The translations under genes were made by a program, and so were the position numbers. The notes beneath the pieces are model-generated. The model ran no database searches. It worked only from the letters and a program-made list of their open reading frames with translations, and was not told the origin of the DNA. A stretch of DNA of 47,218 nucleotides from UBA7328 sp002471345 (GTDB taxonomy: Bacteria > Bacteroidota > Bacteroidia > Chitinophagales > Saprospiraceae): contig CAXGOB010000037.1 of NCBI GenBank assembly GCA_964011275.1, positions 1 to 47,218 on the forward strand, given 5' to 3'. How positions within the stretch are numbered: position 1 is the first letter of the stretch; the number at the start of each line of letters is the position of its first letter. Shown here piece by piece: positions 32,044 to 42,177 of the stretch.

Positions 32044-34101
32044 ATGGAAAACATAGTCCCATACATACAACGTGATATAAGCTGGCTTTCATTTAACTAT
32101 AGAGTTCTTCAAGAAGCCAAAGATTTAAGAGTTCCTCTATTGGAGAGAATTAAATTCTTGGCCATATATTCATCAAATCTGGATGAATTCTTTAGAGTAA
32201 GAGTAGCCAACCATAGAAATCTGGTCAAAGCAGGGAAGAAAGCTCAAAAAAAAGTAGATTTTGATCCTGAGAAAATATTGGTTCAAATTTTAAAAATATT
32301 AAAAACTCAACAAGAAGAATTCAGTAAGACTTTCACAGGAATTGCAGGAGAGCTAAAAGATCACGATATCCATCTGATTCGGAGAGGTGAATTATCTAAA
32401 AAACAGAAAGAATATATAGAGAACTACTTTGATAACAATCTTCTTCCATTTATTCAGCCCATCTTACTAAATGGCACGAAAGTCAAAACTTTTCTTACCA
32501 ACGCTTCTATTTATTTAGCAGTGGAATTGGAAGATAAGGAGGCTCCTGGAAACCGTGAATACGCCTTGATTAAGATTCCTTCCCAAGAAGATCGTTTTAT
32601 ACACTTACCTAACAAGAAAGATTCTCAAATAAAAACAGTCATCGTTATGGATGACATCATAAGACATTGTATAAAATGGACATTCCCTGGATATAACATT
32701 ATCCAATCTCATTCTATAAAGCTTACTCGTGATGCGGAGCTATATATTGATGATGAGTTCAGTGGAGATCTGATTATGAAGATCAAAGAAGGTTTGAAAA
32801 AAAGGAGTGTCGGTAATGCCTCCCGAATGGTTTATGACAGAACTATGTCAAAGTCACTTTTGCATACTCTTACTAACGTTTTTGATCTATCGGATTTGGA
32901 TTTACTTCCTGAAGGAAGATATCATAACAACTTCGACTTTTTCAAATTTCCTTCCTTTGGGATGAAACATCTTAAAGATCAAGAACTTCCTCTCATCTCT
33001 TATTCTAAATTAGAAGGGAACAAAATCTGGCAGAATATTGAGGACAAGGACCATCTCATACATGTACCATATCACTCGTATCTTTCAGTAATTAACTTCT
33101 TTGAGAAAGCATCTGTTGATCCAGATGTAACGCATATAAAGATCACACAATACAGAGTAGCAAAGAAATCTAGAATCATGGACGCCTTGATTAAGGCTGT
33201 GAAAAACGGAAAACAAGTCTCTGCTTTTATTGAAATTAAAGCAAGATTTGATGAAGAAGCTAATCTTGACTGGGGAGAGAAACTTGCAAGTGCAGGAGTA
33301 AGAGTTCATTACAGTATTCCTGGCATAAAAGTACATGCTAAATTAGGCCTGGTTATCAAAAATGTAAATGGTAAATCTAAGACTTATGCCTTCATAAGCA
33401 CTGGAAATTTTCATGAAAAGACTGCTAAACTATATAGCGACGTAGGACTATTTACCGTTGACAAAAAGTTAACCAAAGAGTGTCTTCGATTATTCAATGT
33501 TTTAGAAACTAAGAAATTTAAAAATTCAACTTTCAGACATCTAGGTGTTGGAATGTTCAATTTAAATAAAGTCCTTGATGATAATATAGAAGCTGCAGTA
33601 CAAAGTGCAAAAAAAGGACATAGTGCAGAGATTATTCTTAAAATGAACAGTCTTCAGGATGAAGACATGATAAGGAAACTCTATAATGCAAGTAAAGCTG
33701 GGGTACGTATAAAACTTATTATTAGAGGTGTTTGCTCATTAGTAGGTGGCATGCCAAACCATAGTGAAAATATTGATGCCATCAGTATCGTAGATCGGTA
33801 TTTAGAGCATGCTAGAATATTTATTTTCAAATCCGATCAAGGCAATAAGTTCTATATATCTTCAGCAGATTGGATGTATCGAAACCTCCATAGGAGGATA
33901 GAAATGATCACTCCGATCTATGATGAAAATATTCAGTTGCAGTTAGAAGAACTTATGAATATCCAGTTGAGAGATAATGTGAAAGCACGATCTCTTAATC
34001 ATAATGAACTCAACAATTATCGATTATCTGACTCTGACTTAATGACTCAGTCTCAAATTGAGACTTATTATTATGTAAAAAGAATTTCAGAGAATGCTTA
34101 G
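32044..34101 (+). CDS. ppk1: Polyphosphate kinase 1
   Basis: 685 residues, the usual PPK1 size. Domains run in order: N (YIQRDISWLSFNYRVLQEA), head, C1 and C2. The autophosphorylated histidine is His431 in VHAKLGLVI. The second phospholipase-D-like HxK-type region appears in YLEHARIFIF, and STGNFHEKTAKLYSDVGLFT is a strong signature. It reversibly makes polyphosphate from ATP, usually at the membrane. Upstream, GACTTTTGC near 32024-32032 resembles but does not equal a Bacteroidota -7 element. purB follows after 24 bp in the same direction. Confidence 0.96.
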   Translation: MENIVPYIQRDISWLSFNYRVLQEAKDLRVPLLERIKFLAIYSSNLDEFFRVRVANHRNLVKAGKKAQKKVDFDPEKILVQILKILKTQQEEFSKTFTGIAGELKDHDIHLIRRGELSKKQKEYIENYFDNNLLPFIQPILLNGTKVKTFLTNASIYLAVELEDKEAPGNREYALIKIPSQEDRFIHLPNKKDSQIKTVIVMDDIIRHCIKWTFPGYNIIQSHSIKLTRDAELYIDDEFSGDLIMKIKEGLKKRSVGNASRMVYDRTMSKSLLHTLTNVFDLSDLDLLPEGRYHNNFDFFKFPSFGMKHLKDQELPLISYSKLEGNKIWQNIEDKDHLIHVPYHSYLSVINFFEKASVDPDVTHIKITQYRVAKKSRIMDALIKAVKNGKQVSAFIEIKARFDEEANLDWGEKLASAGVRVHYSIPGIKVHAKLGLVIKNVNGKSKTYAFISTGNFHEKTAKLYSDVGLFTVDKKLTKECLRLFNVLETKKFKNSTFRHLGVGMFNLNKVLDDNIEAAVQSAKKGHSAEIILKMNSLQDEDMIRKLYNASKAGVRIKLIIRGVCSLVGGMPNHSENIDAISIVDRYLEHARIFIFKSDQGNKFYISSADWMYRNLHRRIEMITPIYDENIQLQLEELMNIQLRDNVKARSLNHNELNNYRLSDSDLMTQSQIETYYYVKRISENA

Positions 34102-34125
34102 AGTCAATAGTCTTTTAAACCATGA

Positions 34126-35475
34126 ATGACAAAAAGAATGACTAAAAACATCTCTCCGATCGACGGCCGATACAAATCTAAAACTATAGAGCTCCAAGAC
34201 TATTTTTCTGAATATGCTTTAATAAAGTATAGAGTCAAGGTAGAGATAGAATACTTCATTAAACTTATAGAGGTAGTAAAACCTAGTTTCCAATTTCCTA
34301 AGAATCAAATAAATGAGCTACGCGCTATATATCTAGACTTTAGTGAAGAAGATGCAGAAGCAGTTAAAGAAATAGAAAAAGTGACTAACCATGATGTAAA
34401 AGCTGTGGAGTACTTTATCAAAGACAAAATTATTGGAACAGGTCTTGATGACAAATTAGAATTTATTCATTTCGCTCTTACTTCTCAGGATATTAATAAT
34501 ACTGCCTTGCCCATGTCCCTCAAGGATGGGTTATTAAAAATATTGATACCATCGATAACTAAGATTAAGGAAATTGTCTTTAATAAATCTAATGATTATG
34601 CTGCCATCCCAATGTTGGCTAGAACTCATGGGCAACCTGCTTCTCCTACAGGTATGGGAAAAGAATTCATGGTATATGTAGAACGATTAGAAACTCAAAT
34701 ATCGGTTTTGAAAAATATCGAAGTAAAAGCCAAATTCGGAGGAGCTACAGGTAATTTCAATGCCCATAAAGTGACCTACCCATCTGTGGATTGGATTGCT
34801 TTCGGCAATGAATTTGTAGCAGATCTTGGCCTGAAGAGGGCTAACTTTACAACACAGATAGCTCATTATGACACACTTTCTGAATTGTTTCATGCTTTAG
34901 CTAGAATCAATACAATTCTAATTGATTTTTGTCGGGATATTTGGACTTATATTTCTATCAACTATTTCAAACAAAAAGTGATTGCCAATGAAGTAGGAAG
35001 TTCTGCAATGCCTCACAAAGTAAATCCTATTGATTTCGAAAATGCTGAAGGAAATCTTGGAATAGCAAATGCAATTTTAAATCATCTAGCATCTAAATTG
35101 CCAATAAGTAGATTACAACGAGACCTGACTGACAGCACTGTAAGTAGAAATTTTGGAACTCCTTTAGGACACACTTTGATCGCGCTCAAAAGCATTCAAA
35201 AGGGTATTTCTAAACTTGAGATAAACGAAAGACAAATCAGAAGAGATTTAGAAGAGAATTGGGCTGTAGTGGCTGAAGCTATACAGAATGTCTTAAGAAG
35301 AGAAAATTATCCAAAGCCATATGAAGCATTAAAATCATTTTCGAGAGGCAAAGGGGCTTTAACAAAGACTGATTTCATGGAGTTTATTGATGAATTAAAA
35401 ATTTCTGAGGATATAAAAAAAGAACTCCGAGCCATTACTCCATTTAATTATGTGGGCTATGCTTTGGACCTATGA
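34126..35475 (+). CDS. purB: Adenylosuccinate lyase
   Basis: 449 residues. The fumarase/aspartase superfamily signature is at Ser292-Ser293 onward (SSAMPHKVNPIDFENAEGN). ARTHGQPASPTGMGKE holds a catalytic His, and HFALTSQDINNTA is the other conserved segment. The N-terminus MTKNISPIDGRYKSKT is typical of the E. coli-like branch. It cleaves SAICAR and adenylosuccinate in purine synthesis. Start ATG 34126 has a second ATG four codons later. It is probably co-transcribed with ppk1 and overlaps the convergent purM by six bases. Confidence 0.97.
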   Translation: MTKRMTKNISPIDGRYKSKTIELQDYFSEYALIKYRVKVEIEYFIKLIEVVKPSFQFPKNQINELRAIYLDFSEEDAEAVKEIEKVTNHDVKAVEYFIKDKIIGTGLDDKLEFIHFALTSQDINNTALPMSLKDGLLKILIPSITKIKEIVFNKSNDYAAIPMLARTHGQPASPTGMGKEFMVYVERLETQISVLKNIEVKAKFGGATGNFNAHKVTYPSVDWIAFGNEFVADLGLKRANFTTQIAHYDTLSELFHALARINTILIDFCRDIWTYISINYFKQKVIANEVGSSAMPHKVNPIDFENAEGNLGIANAILNHLASKLPISRLQRDLTDSTVSRNFGTPLGHTLIALKSIQKGISKLEINERQIRRDLEENWAVVAEAIQNVLRRENYPKPYEALKSFSRGKGALTKTDFMEFIDELKISEDIKKELRAITPFNYVGYALDL

Positions 35476-36651
35476 TGAATAGTGATATGTCCCTTTATCA
35501 TCAGTAATCTCAATCTCTACACCTTCATTTGCTTCTACTCTTCCGATAATTTGAGCAGGAATATTAAATGATTCTGAAATTGAAATGAGTTTAGCCGCCG
35601 TTGAGACATCCGTGTAGATTTCTAACCTATGTCCCATATTGAAAACTTGGTACATTTCTTTTCTTGCCGTTTTACTTTCTTCTTCAATCATTTGAAAAAG
35701 TGGAGGTAATGAAAACAGATTGTCCTTAATGATCTTCTTATCCTTTACGAATTTCTCCACTTTAGTCTGTGCACCTCCTGTACAATGTATGATACCATTC
35801 AGTTCTTTACGATGATCATTTAATATTCTCTTGAGAATGGGTAGATAAGTTCTTGTAGGAGAAAGCACTAGTTTCCCTGCAGTTATATCTCCATATTCCT
35901 CCAAATGAATTATATCATCTACTGACTTACTTCCACAAAATATGAGATCAGATGGTACATTTGGATCAAAACTTTCAGGATATTTTGTCATGTATTTTTT
36001 GGCAAAGACATCATGTCTCGCTGAGGTCAATCCATTACTTCCCATCCCTCCATTGTAATCATTTTCATAGACTGATTGTCCATATGAAGCAAAACCAACT
36101 ATAACATCTCCTTCTTGAATATTAATATCAACAACATCTTCTTTTTTCATTCTCCCAAAAGCAGTAAACCCTATATCAATAGTTCTTACAATATCTCCGA
36201 CATCTGCAGTTTCTCCTCCGGCAAGAGTAACCTTTACGCCATATTCTTCTAACTGACTAAGAAAAGCACCTGTCCCTTGAATAACCTCTTTAACAACTTC
36301 TCCTGTGATCTGTTTCTTATTACGCCCTACTGTAGATGAGATAATGATATCATCTATGCATCCCACACAAGCCATATCATCAAGGTTCATCACAATTGAA
36401 TCTTGAACTACTCCTTTCCAAACGGATAGGTCTCCAGTTTCTTTCCAATATAAATAAGCCAAACTTGTTTTTGTCCCAGCTGTATCGGCATGCATTATAT
36501 TGCAGTAATCTTCATTATGTGCAACAAGGTCAGGCAAAATTTTGCAAAATGCGTTTGGGAACAAGCCTTTGTCCAATCCTTTTATAGCTGAGTGAACCTC
36601 ACTTTTAGAAGCGGAAACGCCTCTTTCATCATACTTCAAAGAATCACTCAT
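35470..36651 (-). CDS. purM: Phosphoribosylformylglycinamidine cyclo-ligase (AIR synthase)
   Basis: 393 residues, the long Bacteroidota form. Conserved parts are KYDERGVSASKSEVH at the N-terminus, HADTAGTKTSLAY, VMNLDDMACVG, LAGGETADVGDIVRTIDIGFTAFG (the dimer-interface ATP site), SNGLTSARHDVF and GGAQTK. It closes FGAM to AIR with ATP in purine synthesis. The gene lies nine bases after an ABC permease gene on the same strand and its end overlaps purB, another purine gene, on the opposite strand. Confidence 0.95.
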   Translation of the reverse strand: MSDSLKYDERGVSASKSEVHSAIKGLDKGLFPNAFCKILPDLVAHNEDYCNIMHADTAGTKTSLAYLYWKETGDLSVWKGVVQDSIVMNLDDMACVGCIDDIIISSTVGRNKKQITGEVVKEVIQGTGAFLSQLEEYGVKVTLAGGETADVGDIVRTIDIGFTAFGRMKKEDVVDINIQEGDVIVGFASYGQSVYENDYNGGMGSNGLTSARHDVFAKKYMTKYPESFDPNVPSDLIFCGSKSVDDIIHLEEYGDITAGKLVLSPTRTYLPILKRILNDHRKELNGIIHCTGGAQTKVEKFVKDKKIIKDNLFSLPPLFQMIEEESKTARKEMYQVFNMGHRLEIYTDVSTAAKLISISESFNIPAQIIGRVEANEGVEIEITDDKGTYHYSS

Positions 36652-36660
36652 AATCTATTA

Positions 36661-37710
36661 TTATACTATTCTTGGATCAAGAAATTTATAGATAAAATCT
36701 ATGGTTATGTTAATCAATATAAAAAACGATGCACTTAGTAATATAGCCCCCAAAACTACGGGAATATCAAAATTTAAAAGAGCATTTATTGTAGTATATC
36801 CTAATCCTTTATAGCTGAAAACGTACTCCACAAAAAAAGCCCCCGTCAATAATGAAGCAAACCATCCTGAAAGGGCTGTAACCACAGGATTCAAAGCATT
36901 TCTCACTAGGTGTCTTGTGGTCAAAGTAAATCTTGAAATCCCTTTAGCTCTCAATGCTTTTATAAAAGGTTTTTCTCCTACTTCATTCATAGAATTGCGC
37001 ATGAGTTGAGTAATGACAGCAACTGGCCTAATAGACAAGGCTAAACAAGGCAACAATATATTTTTCCAAACAACGATTTCATTCCCAAAATCATCCAATT
37101 CCCATAAACTCCCTTGTAAATTAAGACCAGTGACATCTCTCCAATAGAATGCAAAAAGTAATGCAAATGCCATAGCTGATACATAACTTGGCACTGAGTA
37201 ACCTAGGGTGGAAAAACCTAGAATAAAATCATCCCAATAACTTCCTCTATTTAGAGAAGCCAGAGTCCCTAAAACAATTCCCTGAAATGCAGCTATAATA
37301 ATCGAAAAGAGGGCAAGAAAAAGAGTATTAGGCAAAGCTGAAAACAAGATTGTACTCACACTCCTTCCGGTTTGGAAAGACTCTCTTAAATATGGCCACT
37401 TTACCACCAAATTACTTTTTGCAAATCGCATTAAAACAATGCCTGAATAGGGCAATTGCTCCCATCTTTGATTATTTATAAATGCAACCGGGCTTATATC
37501 AGCCAGATATAATATAATTTGTTCTTTTAATGGTAAATCAAGTCCAAGTTGTCTCTTTTTTAGCAAAACAGTTTCTTCATCCATTCTCTGCCCAAAAGTC
37601 AATCTAGTAGGATCTACCGGAGAAGAATATATGATAGAGGTAATCAAGACGACAACCATAGTCAAAACCACCATACTACTTGTGATGGTTTTAACTGAAT
37701 TACTGAACAT
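36661..37710 (-). CDS. ABC transporter permease, DppB/OppB-like
   Basis: 349 residues. An N-terminal membrane helix (SMVVLTMVVVLITSIIYSS), a periplasmic loop with the QLGLDLPLKEQ segment, then five further helices. The cytoplasmic EAA loop that docks on the ATPase reads FIKALRAKGISRFTLTTRHLVRNALNPV. This is the first permease subunit of peptide/nickel-type importers. The second permease, the ATPases and the binding protein are not in the window, so it either works with subunits encoded elsewhere or has a divergent role. It precedes purM by nine bases and is divergent from bshC (59 bp between starts). Confidence 0.9.
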   Translation of the reverse strand: MFSNSVKTITSSMVVLTMVVVLITSIIYSSPVDPTRLTFGQRMDEETVLLKKRQLGLDLPLKEQIILYLADISPVAFINNQRWEQLPYSGIVLMRFAKSNLVVKWPYLRESFQTGRSVSTILFSALPNTLFLALFSIIIAAFQGIVLGTLASLNRGSYWDDFILGFSTLGYSVPSYVSAMAFALLFAFYWRDVTGLNLQGSLWELDDFGNEIVVWKNILLPCLALSIRPVAVITQLMRNSMNEVGEKPFIKALRAKGISRFTLTTRHLVRNALNPVVTALSGWFASLLTGAFFVEYVFSYKGLGYTTINALLNFDIPVVLGAILLSASFFILINITIDFIYKFLDPRIV

Positions 37711-37769
37711 ATTGTGCTTTGTTTATATTTCCTTTGCAGTCATTTTATTAAAAGTCCCAATATAGGTTA

Positions 37770-39359
37770 ATGATAAATAATGTCATACATCTCAAATACA
37801 ATGAAATTCCTCAATTATCGTCAAAAGACAAAATGTACCAGTCTGCTGATTCAGCTTATGATGGATTTTACAAATACTCAACAGATCTCGAGTCATTCAA
37901 ATCAGTAATAGAAAACAGGAAGAAATTCAAAACAAATCGAAGAGTACTTGTTGATGTTTTGTTACAGCAGTATCAGGGTACTCCGAGTAATGATAAAATT
38001 CTAAGCACCATCAAGTCTCTATCAGATGAAAATACTTTCACCATAACCACCGCTCATCAGCCGGTCCTATTTATGGGTCCGTTATATATGGTGTATAAAA
38101 TTTTATCTACTATACATTTATGCAGAAAGCTGAAGGCAGCATATCCTACAAATAGTTTTGTCCCTGTATTTGTAAGTGGAGGAGAAGATCATGATTTAGA
38201 GGAAGTAGCGTCTATGCACATTTTCAATAGAGATATAACTTGGAGTACTAGTCAGACAGGTTCAGTAGGTAGAATGTCTTTAAATGATTTAGAAAAAGCC
38301 ATTGATGAATTGACGGCATTATTTGGTCAGACAAATTATGCTGATGAGTTAAGGTCAATCATTAGAGATAGCTTTCAATCATCACAGACTTATGGTCAAT
38401 TCAATATAAATCTATACAAATCTTTGTTTAGCCATTTAGGTCTAGTAGTCCTTAATATGGATAATAAAGAACTAAAGAAAGAATTCATTCCGTATGCCTT
38501 AACAGAGATAGAAGAAAAAATATCTTTTACAACAGTCAAAGCTTCGCAAAATGCCTTGGCTGAAAAAGGAATAAAAGAACAAGCACATGTAAGAGAGATC
38601 AACCTTTTCTTATTCGGTGAAGGGAAAAGAGAAAGAATTATACAAAATGGAGATTCATATTCTATAGGATCTACAACATATTCGTACTCCGAGTTAGTCA
38701 ATATTATTCAATCAAATCCAGGAGAAGTAAGTCCAAATGTTGTAATGAGGCCAATTTATCAAGAATTAATTTTACCTAATCTGGCCTATATCGGAGGAGG
38801 AGGAGAAATAGCTTATTGGCTTGAAAGGATGAATCAATTTTCATCTTTTAATATTCCATTCCCCATGCTTATAAGAAGAAATAGTGCTTTAATTGTTGCA
38901 TCTGGAGTTCAAAAAAATCTGAATAAAGTTCAATTGGATTCTAAGGACTTTTTTCAGTCTGAGGACGAATTAATTAAACTTTTTCTTTTAAAAAATACTG
39001 ATGAAGCTTTTGATCTTTCTCACGAAAGTATCGCTCTCAATAAATTTTATCAAAATTTAGCCGAAAAAGCCAAATCTATAGATCCAAGTCTTGAAAAATA
39101 TACTCTTGCAGAAGGAGCTAAACAAGTAAAAAACTTAAAAACAATAAGTTCAAAAATGACGAAGGCCGCTAAAGCTAAAAATGAGGTTCAGCTTCAAAAA
39201 ATCCAAAATATAAAATCAAAACTTTTCCCTTCAGGCAAACTCCAAGAACGATACGACAATTTCATTCCATTCTATTTAAAATATGGAAAAGAATGGTTCA
39301 GCGAATTACTGGAATACATGAATCCACTTAACAAAGACTTCATTGTGATAGAGGAGTAA
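37770..39359 (+). CDS. bshC: Bacillithiol biosynthesis cysteine-adding enzyme BshC
   Basis: 529 residues, family-typical. The nucleotide-binding-like region is TTAHQPVLFMGPLYMVYKILSTIHL (residues 93 on) and VPVFVSGGEDHDLEEVASMH; LAYIGGGGEIAYWLERMNQF is the later signature. A C-terminal coiled coil (KQVKNLKTISSKMTKAAKAKNEVQLQKIQNIKSK, described here in parts) matches the dimerising stalk. BshC adds cysteine to GlcN-malate, the last step of bacillithiol synthesis. His stands where many relatives have Gln in (T)GQQP. bshA and bshB are not in the window. Confidence 0.93.
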   Translation: MINNVIHLKYNEIPQLSSKDKMYQSADSAYDGFYKYSTDLESFKSVIENRKKFKTNRRVLVDVLLQQYQGTPSNDKILSTIKSLSDENTFTITTAHQPVLFMGPLYMVYKILSTIHLCRKLKAAYPTNSFVPVFVSGGEDHDLEEVASMHIFNRDITWSTSQTGSVGRMSLNDLEKAIDELTALFGQTNYADELRSIIRDSFQSSQTYGQFNINLYKSLFSHLGLVVLNMDNKELKKEFIPYALTEIEEKISFTTVKASQNALAEKGIKEQAHVREINLFLFGEGKRERIIQNGDSYSIGSTTYSYSELVNIIQSNPGEVSPNVVMRPIYQELILPNLAYIGGGGEIAYWLERMNQFSSFNIPFPMLIRRNSALIVASGVQKNLNKVQLDSKDFFQSEDELIKLFLLKNTDEAFDLSHESIALNKFYQNLAEKAKSIDPSLEKYTLAEGAKQVKNLKTISSKMTKAAKAKNEVQLQKIQNIKSKLFPSGKLQERYDNFIPFYLKYGKEWFSELLEYMNPLNKDFIVIEE

Positions 39360-39371
39360 AAAGAGAAAGAC

Positions 39372-40217
39372 TTAACTTTTAGAAAAGAAATGCAAAAGAT
39401 CTCCGATTTTATCTTTGAGTTCCTGTCTATCCACTATAAAATCTAAGAACCCATGTTCTAAAAGAAATTCTGATCTTTGAAATCCTTCTGGTAAGTCTTT
39501 TTTGATGGTTTCTTTTATGACTCTTGGACCAGCAAATCCAATGAGGGCATTGGGTTCTGCAAAATTAAGATCGCCGAGCATTGCAAAAGATGCCGTGACT
39601 CCACCTGTAGTTGGGTCTGTAAGAAAACTAAAATAAGGTATACCTTCTCTTGATAGCTCTGCAAGTTTAACTGATGTTTTTGCCATTTGCATTAAGCTAA
39701 ATGCAGACTCCATCATACGTGCTCCACCAGATTTGGAAATAATCATCAATGGAGTCTTATTCTTAATTGCATAGTCCACAGCTTGAGAAATCTTCTCCCC
39801 TACGACACTCCCCATAGAGCCCCCAATGAAAGCAAAGTCCATCGCCGCAATTATAATCGGCTTTCGCTTTATCTTACCAATAGCTACAGTCAAAGCATCA
39901 TTTAGAGTGGTTTTCTCATTGGCGCTTTCTAGTCTCTCATCATAACTCTTGACATCTTCAAAGTCTAGAAAATTATATGAAAATATCGATTTAAATAATT
40001 CCTTGTAACGCCCATCAAAGAGAAGATTAAAATAATCAAATGATCCTATTCTGACATGATGATTACAATCAGGGCATTTTAAATAATTATTAGATAGTTC
40101 TTTTACTGTGTTTGTTTTACCACAGCCTCTGCACTGTTGCCACAGTCCATCAGGAGCTTCCTTCTTTTGAGTTGTGGAAGTCTGTATGCCTTCACTTAGT
40201 CTTTTAAACCAGCCCAT
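39372..40217 (-). CDS. accD: Acetyl-CoA carboxylase carboxyltransferase subunit beta
   Basis: 281 residues. The N-terminal zinc ribbon has Cys29-x-x-Cys32 and Cys48-x-x-Cys51. The crotonase-like carboxyltransferase core shows GSMGSVVGEKI, SGGARMMES, DPTTGGVTASFAMLGD and GPRVIKETI. With AccA it transfers CO2 from biotin to acetyl-CoA, giving malonyl-CoA for fatty acid synthesis. It ends 12 bp from the convergent bshC gene and follows hemE on the same strand after 126 bp. Confidence 0.97.
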   Translation of the reverse strand: MGWFKRLSEGIQTSTTQKKEAPDGLWQQCRGCGKTNTVKELSNNYLKCPDCNHHVRIGSFDYFNLLFDGRYKELFKSIFSYNFLDFEDVKSYDERLESANEKTTLNDALTVAIGKIKRKPIIIAAMDFAFIGGSMGSVVGEKISQAVDYAIKNKTPLMIISKSGGARMMESAFSLMQMAKTSVKLAELSREGIPYFSFLTDPTTGGVTASFAMLGDLNFAEPNALIGFAGPRVIKETIKKDLPEGFQRSEFLLEHGFLDFIVDRQELKDKIGDLLHFFSKS

Positions 40218-40343
40218 TCATCATTTTTATAAAATCCATTGCGCCGGGTATAATCTGCGAGGTCAAAGCTATAAAAATTTGGTAGCTATCTAATATCATA
40301 ACTAAGATAATATTCAAAAGTAATAGAACCTTTTGGTTCTCAA

Positions 40344-41375
40344 TTATTTATATCTGTAAGATTTTACAGAATCAATAAAACATTTGACATTTTCGACTGA
40401 GGTATCTGGATATACGCCATGCCCCAAGTTAGCAATATGATTTCTACCAAAAGAATCTAACATTTTGGAAGTAGCAACTTCTATATTTTGTTTTGAATCA
40501 TAAAGTCTACATGGATCTAAATTTCCTTGTAATATTCTATTCGATCCCATTTTTTGTCTTGCAAATTTCGGATCAGTGCTCCACCCTACCCCCAAACAAT
40601 CAAATACATCCGATGATCCAAATTTATCATATGAAAACCATCCACCTTTTGGAAAGAAAATAGTAGGCACTTCATCTATAGCTGTTAATATTCTCTCTGC
40701 ATATGGCCATGCAAATTCATTGTAGATTTCACTATTTAATAATCCAGACCAAGAGTCAAACAATTTAATAACATTTACACCACTTGCTATTTTTTCTTTT
40801 AAATAGAAAATTGTACTTGAAGTAATTTTCGATAATAACTGATGAGCCAAATGAGGTTCCTTATAAATCATCTTTTTAGCCTCAGAGAATGTCTTACTTC
40901 CGCTTCCTTCTACCATGTATGCAAAAATTGTCCAAGGCGCACCAGCAAAGCCTATTAAAGGTACTCTATCATTGAGAATCGTTTTGGTCCTTTTAATAGA
41001 CTCAAACACATAAGGCAGTCTACTTGGTATCACGTCACCCTCTATCAATTGATCAATGTCCCTTTGAGATCTAATTTTATCATTAAAGAGTGGGCCTTTT
41101 TTTTCTATTATTTCATAATCAAGACCCATTGCTTCTGGAATAACCAAAATATCTGAAAATATTATAGCCGCATCTACACCTAATACATCCACAGGTTCTA
41201 CAGTGGCCTCTGCTATCCAATCTGGTTGTGTTACTAAATTTTTAAATGAACCAGCCTTCGCTCTTATTTTTCTATAGTTAGGCAAGATTCGACCTGCTTG
41301 TCTCATCATCCATACGGGTGGTCTTTCAACTGTATCACCAGCTAATGTCTTAAGCAAAAGATCATTCTGAATCAT
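40344..41375 (-). CDS. hemE: Uroporphyrinogen decarboxylase
   Basis: 343 residues. The signature PPVWMMRQAGRILPNYR is near the N-terminus. IIFSDILVIPEAMG, GFAGAPWTIFAYMVEG, LFDSWSGLL and the C-terminal LGHGVYPDTSVENVKCF are all conserved. It removes four acetate carboxyls from uroporphyrinogen III to give coproporphyrinogen III in heme synthesis. The c-type heme protein at 22551 is one possible user of heme. A TATATTTG element lies 28 bp upstream. The gene is divergent from dapB. Confidence 0.97.
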   Translation of the reverse strand: MIQNDLLLKTLAGDTVERPPVWMMRQAGRILPNYRKIRAKAGSFKNLVTQPDWIAEATVEPVDVLGVDAAIIFSDILVIPEAMGLDYEIIEKKGPLFNDKIRSQRDIDQLIEGDVIPSRLPYVFESIKRTKTILNDRVPLIGFAGAPWTIFAYMVEGSGSKTFSEAKKMIYKEPHLAHQLLSKITSSTIFYLKEKIASGVNVIKLFDSWSGLLNSEIYNEFAWPYAERILTAIDEVPTIFFPKGGWFSYDKFGSSDVFDCLGVGWSTDPKFARQKMGSNRILQGNLDPCRLYDSKQNIEVATSKMLDSFGRNHIANLGHGVYPDTSVENVKCFIDSVKSYRYK

Positions 41376-41402
41376 TTGTTACTGCTTTACTTTAAATTGC
41401 GA

Positions 41403-41410
41403 CAAATATA
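41403..41410 (-). promoter_or_regulatory. Bacteroidota -7 element (TATATTTG) of hemE
   Basis: An exact TAnnTTTG lies 28 bp upstream of the hemE ATG on the minus strand. No good TTTG is present 19-21 bp upstream of it, so this is a partial promoter match. Confidence 0.5.
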
Positions 41411-41440
41411 TTATTTAGACATCCTAAAAGCATAAAGAAA

Positions 41441-42163
41441 ATGAATGTAGCCTTAATTGGTTATGGTAAAATGGGCAAAACTCTTGAAAGATTGCTTAAA
41501 GAAAAGAATCATACGGTTGTAGGCATTGTTGATTTTGAAAATTCCAACAGAATTGAAGAAAATTTAGAAGAAGCCGATGTAGCTATTGAATTTTCTACAC
41601 CTAAGACTGCATATAACAACATAGCTGTTTGTATCCGCAATAATGTACCAGTTGTATCCGGAACCACAGGGTGGTTGGATCAAATCGATGATATAAAAAA
41701 GCTAGTTACAGAACATGAAGGAGCTTTCTTTTATGCCTCAAATTATAGCATTGGAGTCAATATATTTTTTGAAGTCAATAGGTACTTAGCTCAACTTATG
41801 AATCAATTTCCACAATATGATGTACTGATGGAAGAAGTTCACCATACCGAAAAGAAGGACTCTCCAAGTGGAACAGCCATAACTATTGCAGAAGGAATCC
41901 TAAGTAATATTGACAAGAAAAGTAATTGGAAAGAAAACGCAATTCCAAAATCGGATACATTACCAATATACGCCAAACGCATCGGAAAAGTATTTGGAGA
42001 TCATGAAGTTCAATATCATAATGAAGTGGATACCCTCAAAATTTCTCATAAAGCCTTTGGAAGGGAAGGGTTCGCTCATGGCGCAATTTCTGCTGCAGAA
42101 TGGCTACTTGATAAAAAGGGTGTATTTGGAATGAATGATATGCTAGGACTTAGCGAAAAATAG
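41441..42163 (+). CDS. dapB: 4-hydroxy-tetrahydrodipicolinate reductase
   Basis: 240 residues. The NAD(P)-binding GYGKMGKTLERLL opens the protein. VVSGTTGWLDQ and ASNYSIGVNIFFEVN follow, and the catalytic loop has His134-His135 with KKDSPSGTA downstream. It reduces hydroxytetrahydrodipicolinate in lysine and diaminopimelate synthesis. It is short (E. coli 273) as in other Bacteroidota. dnaG follows after 14 bp in the same direction, so the two probably share a transcript. Confidence 0.96.
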   Translation: MNVALIGYGKMGKTLERLLKEKNHTVVGIVDFENSNRIEENLEEADVAIEFSTPKTAYNNIAVCIRNNVPVVSGTTGWLDQIDDIKKLVTEHEGAFFYASNYSIGVNIFFEVNRYLAQLMNQFPQYDVLMEEVHHTEKKDSPSGTAITIAEGILSNIDKKSNWKENAIPKSDTLPIYAKRIGKVFGDHEVQYHNEVDTLKISHKAFGREGFAHGAISAAEWLLDKKGVFGMNDMLGLSEK

Positions 42164-42177
42164 TATTTTAAGAATTC

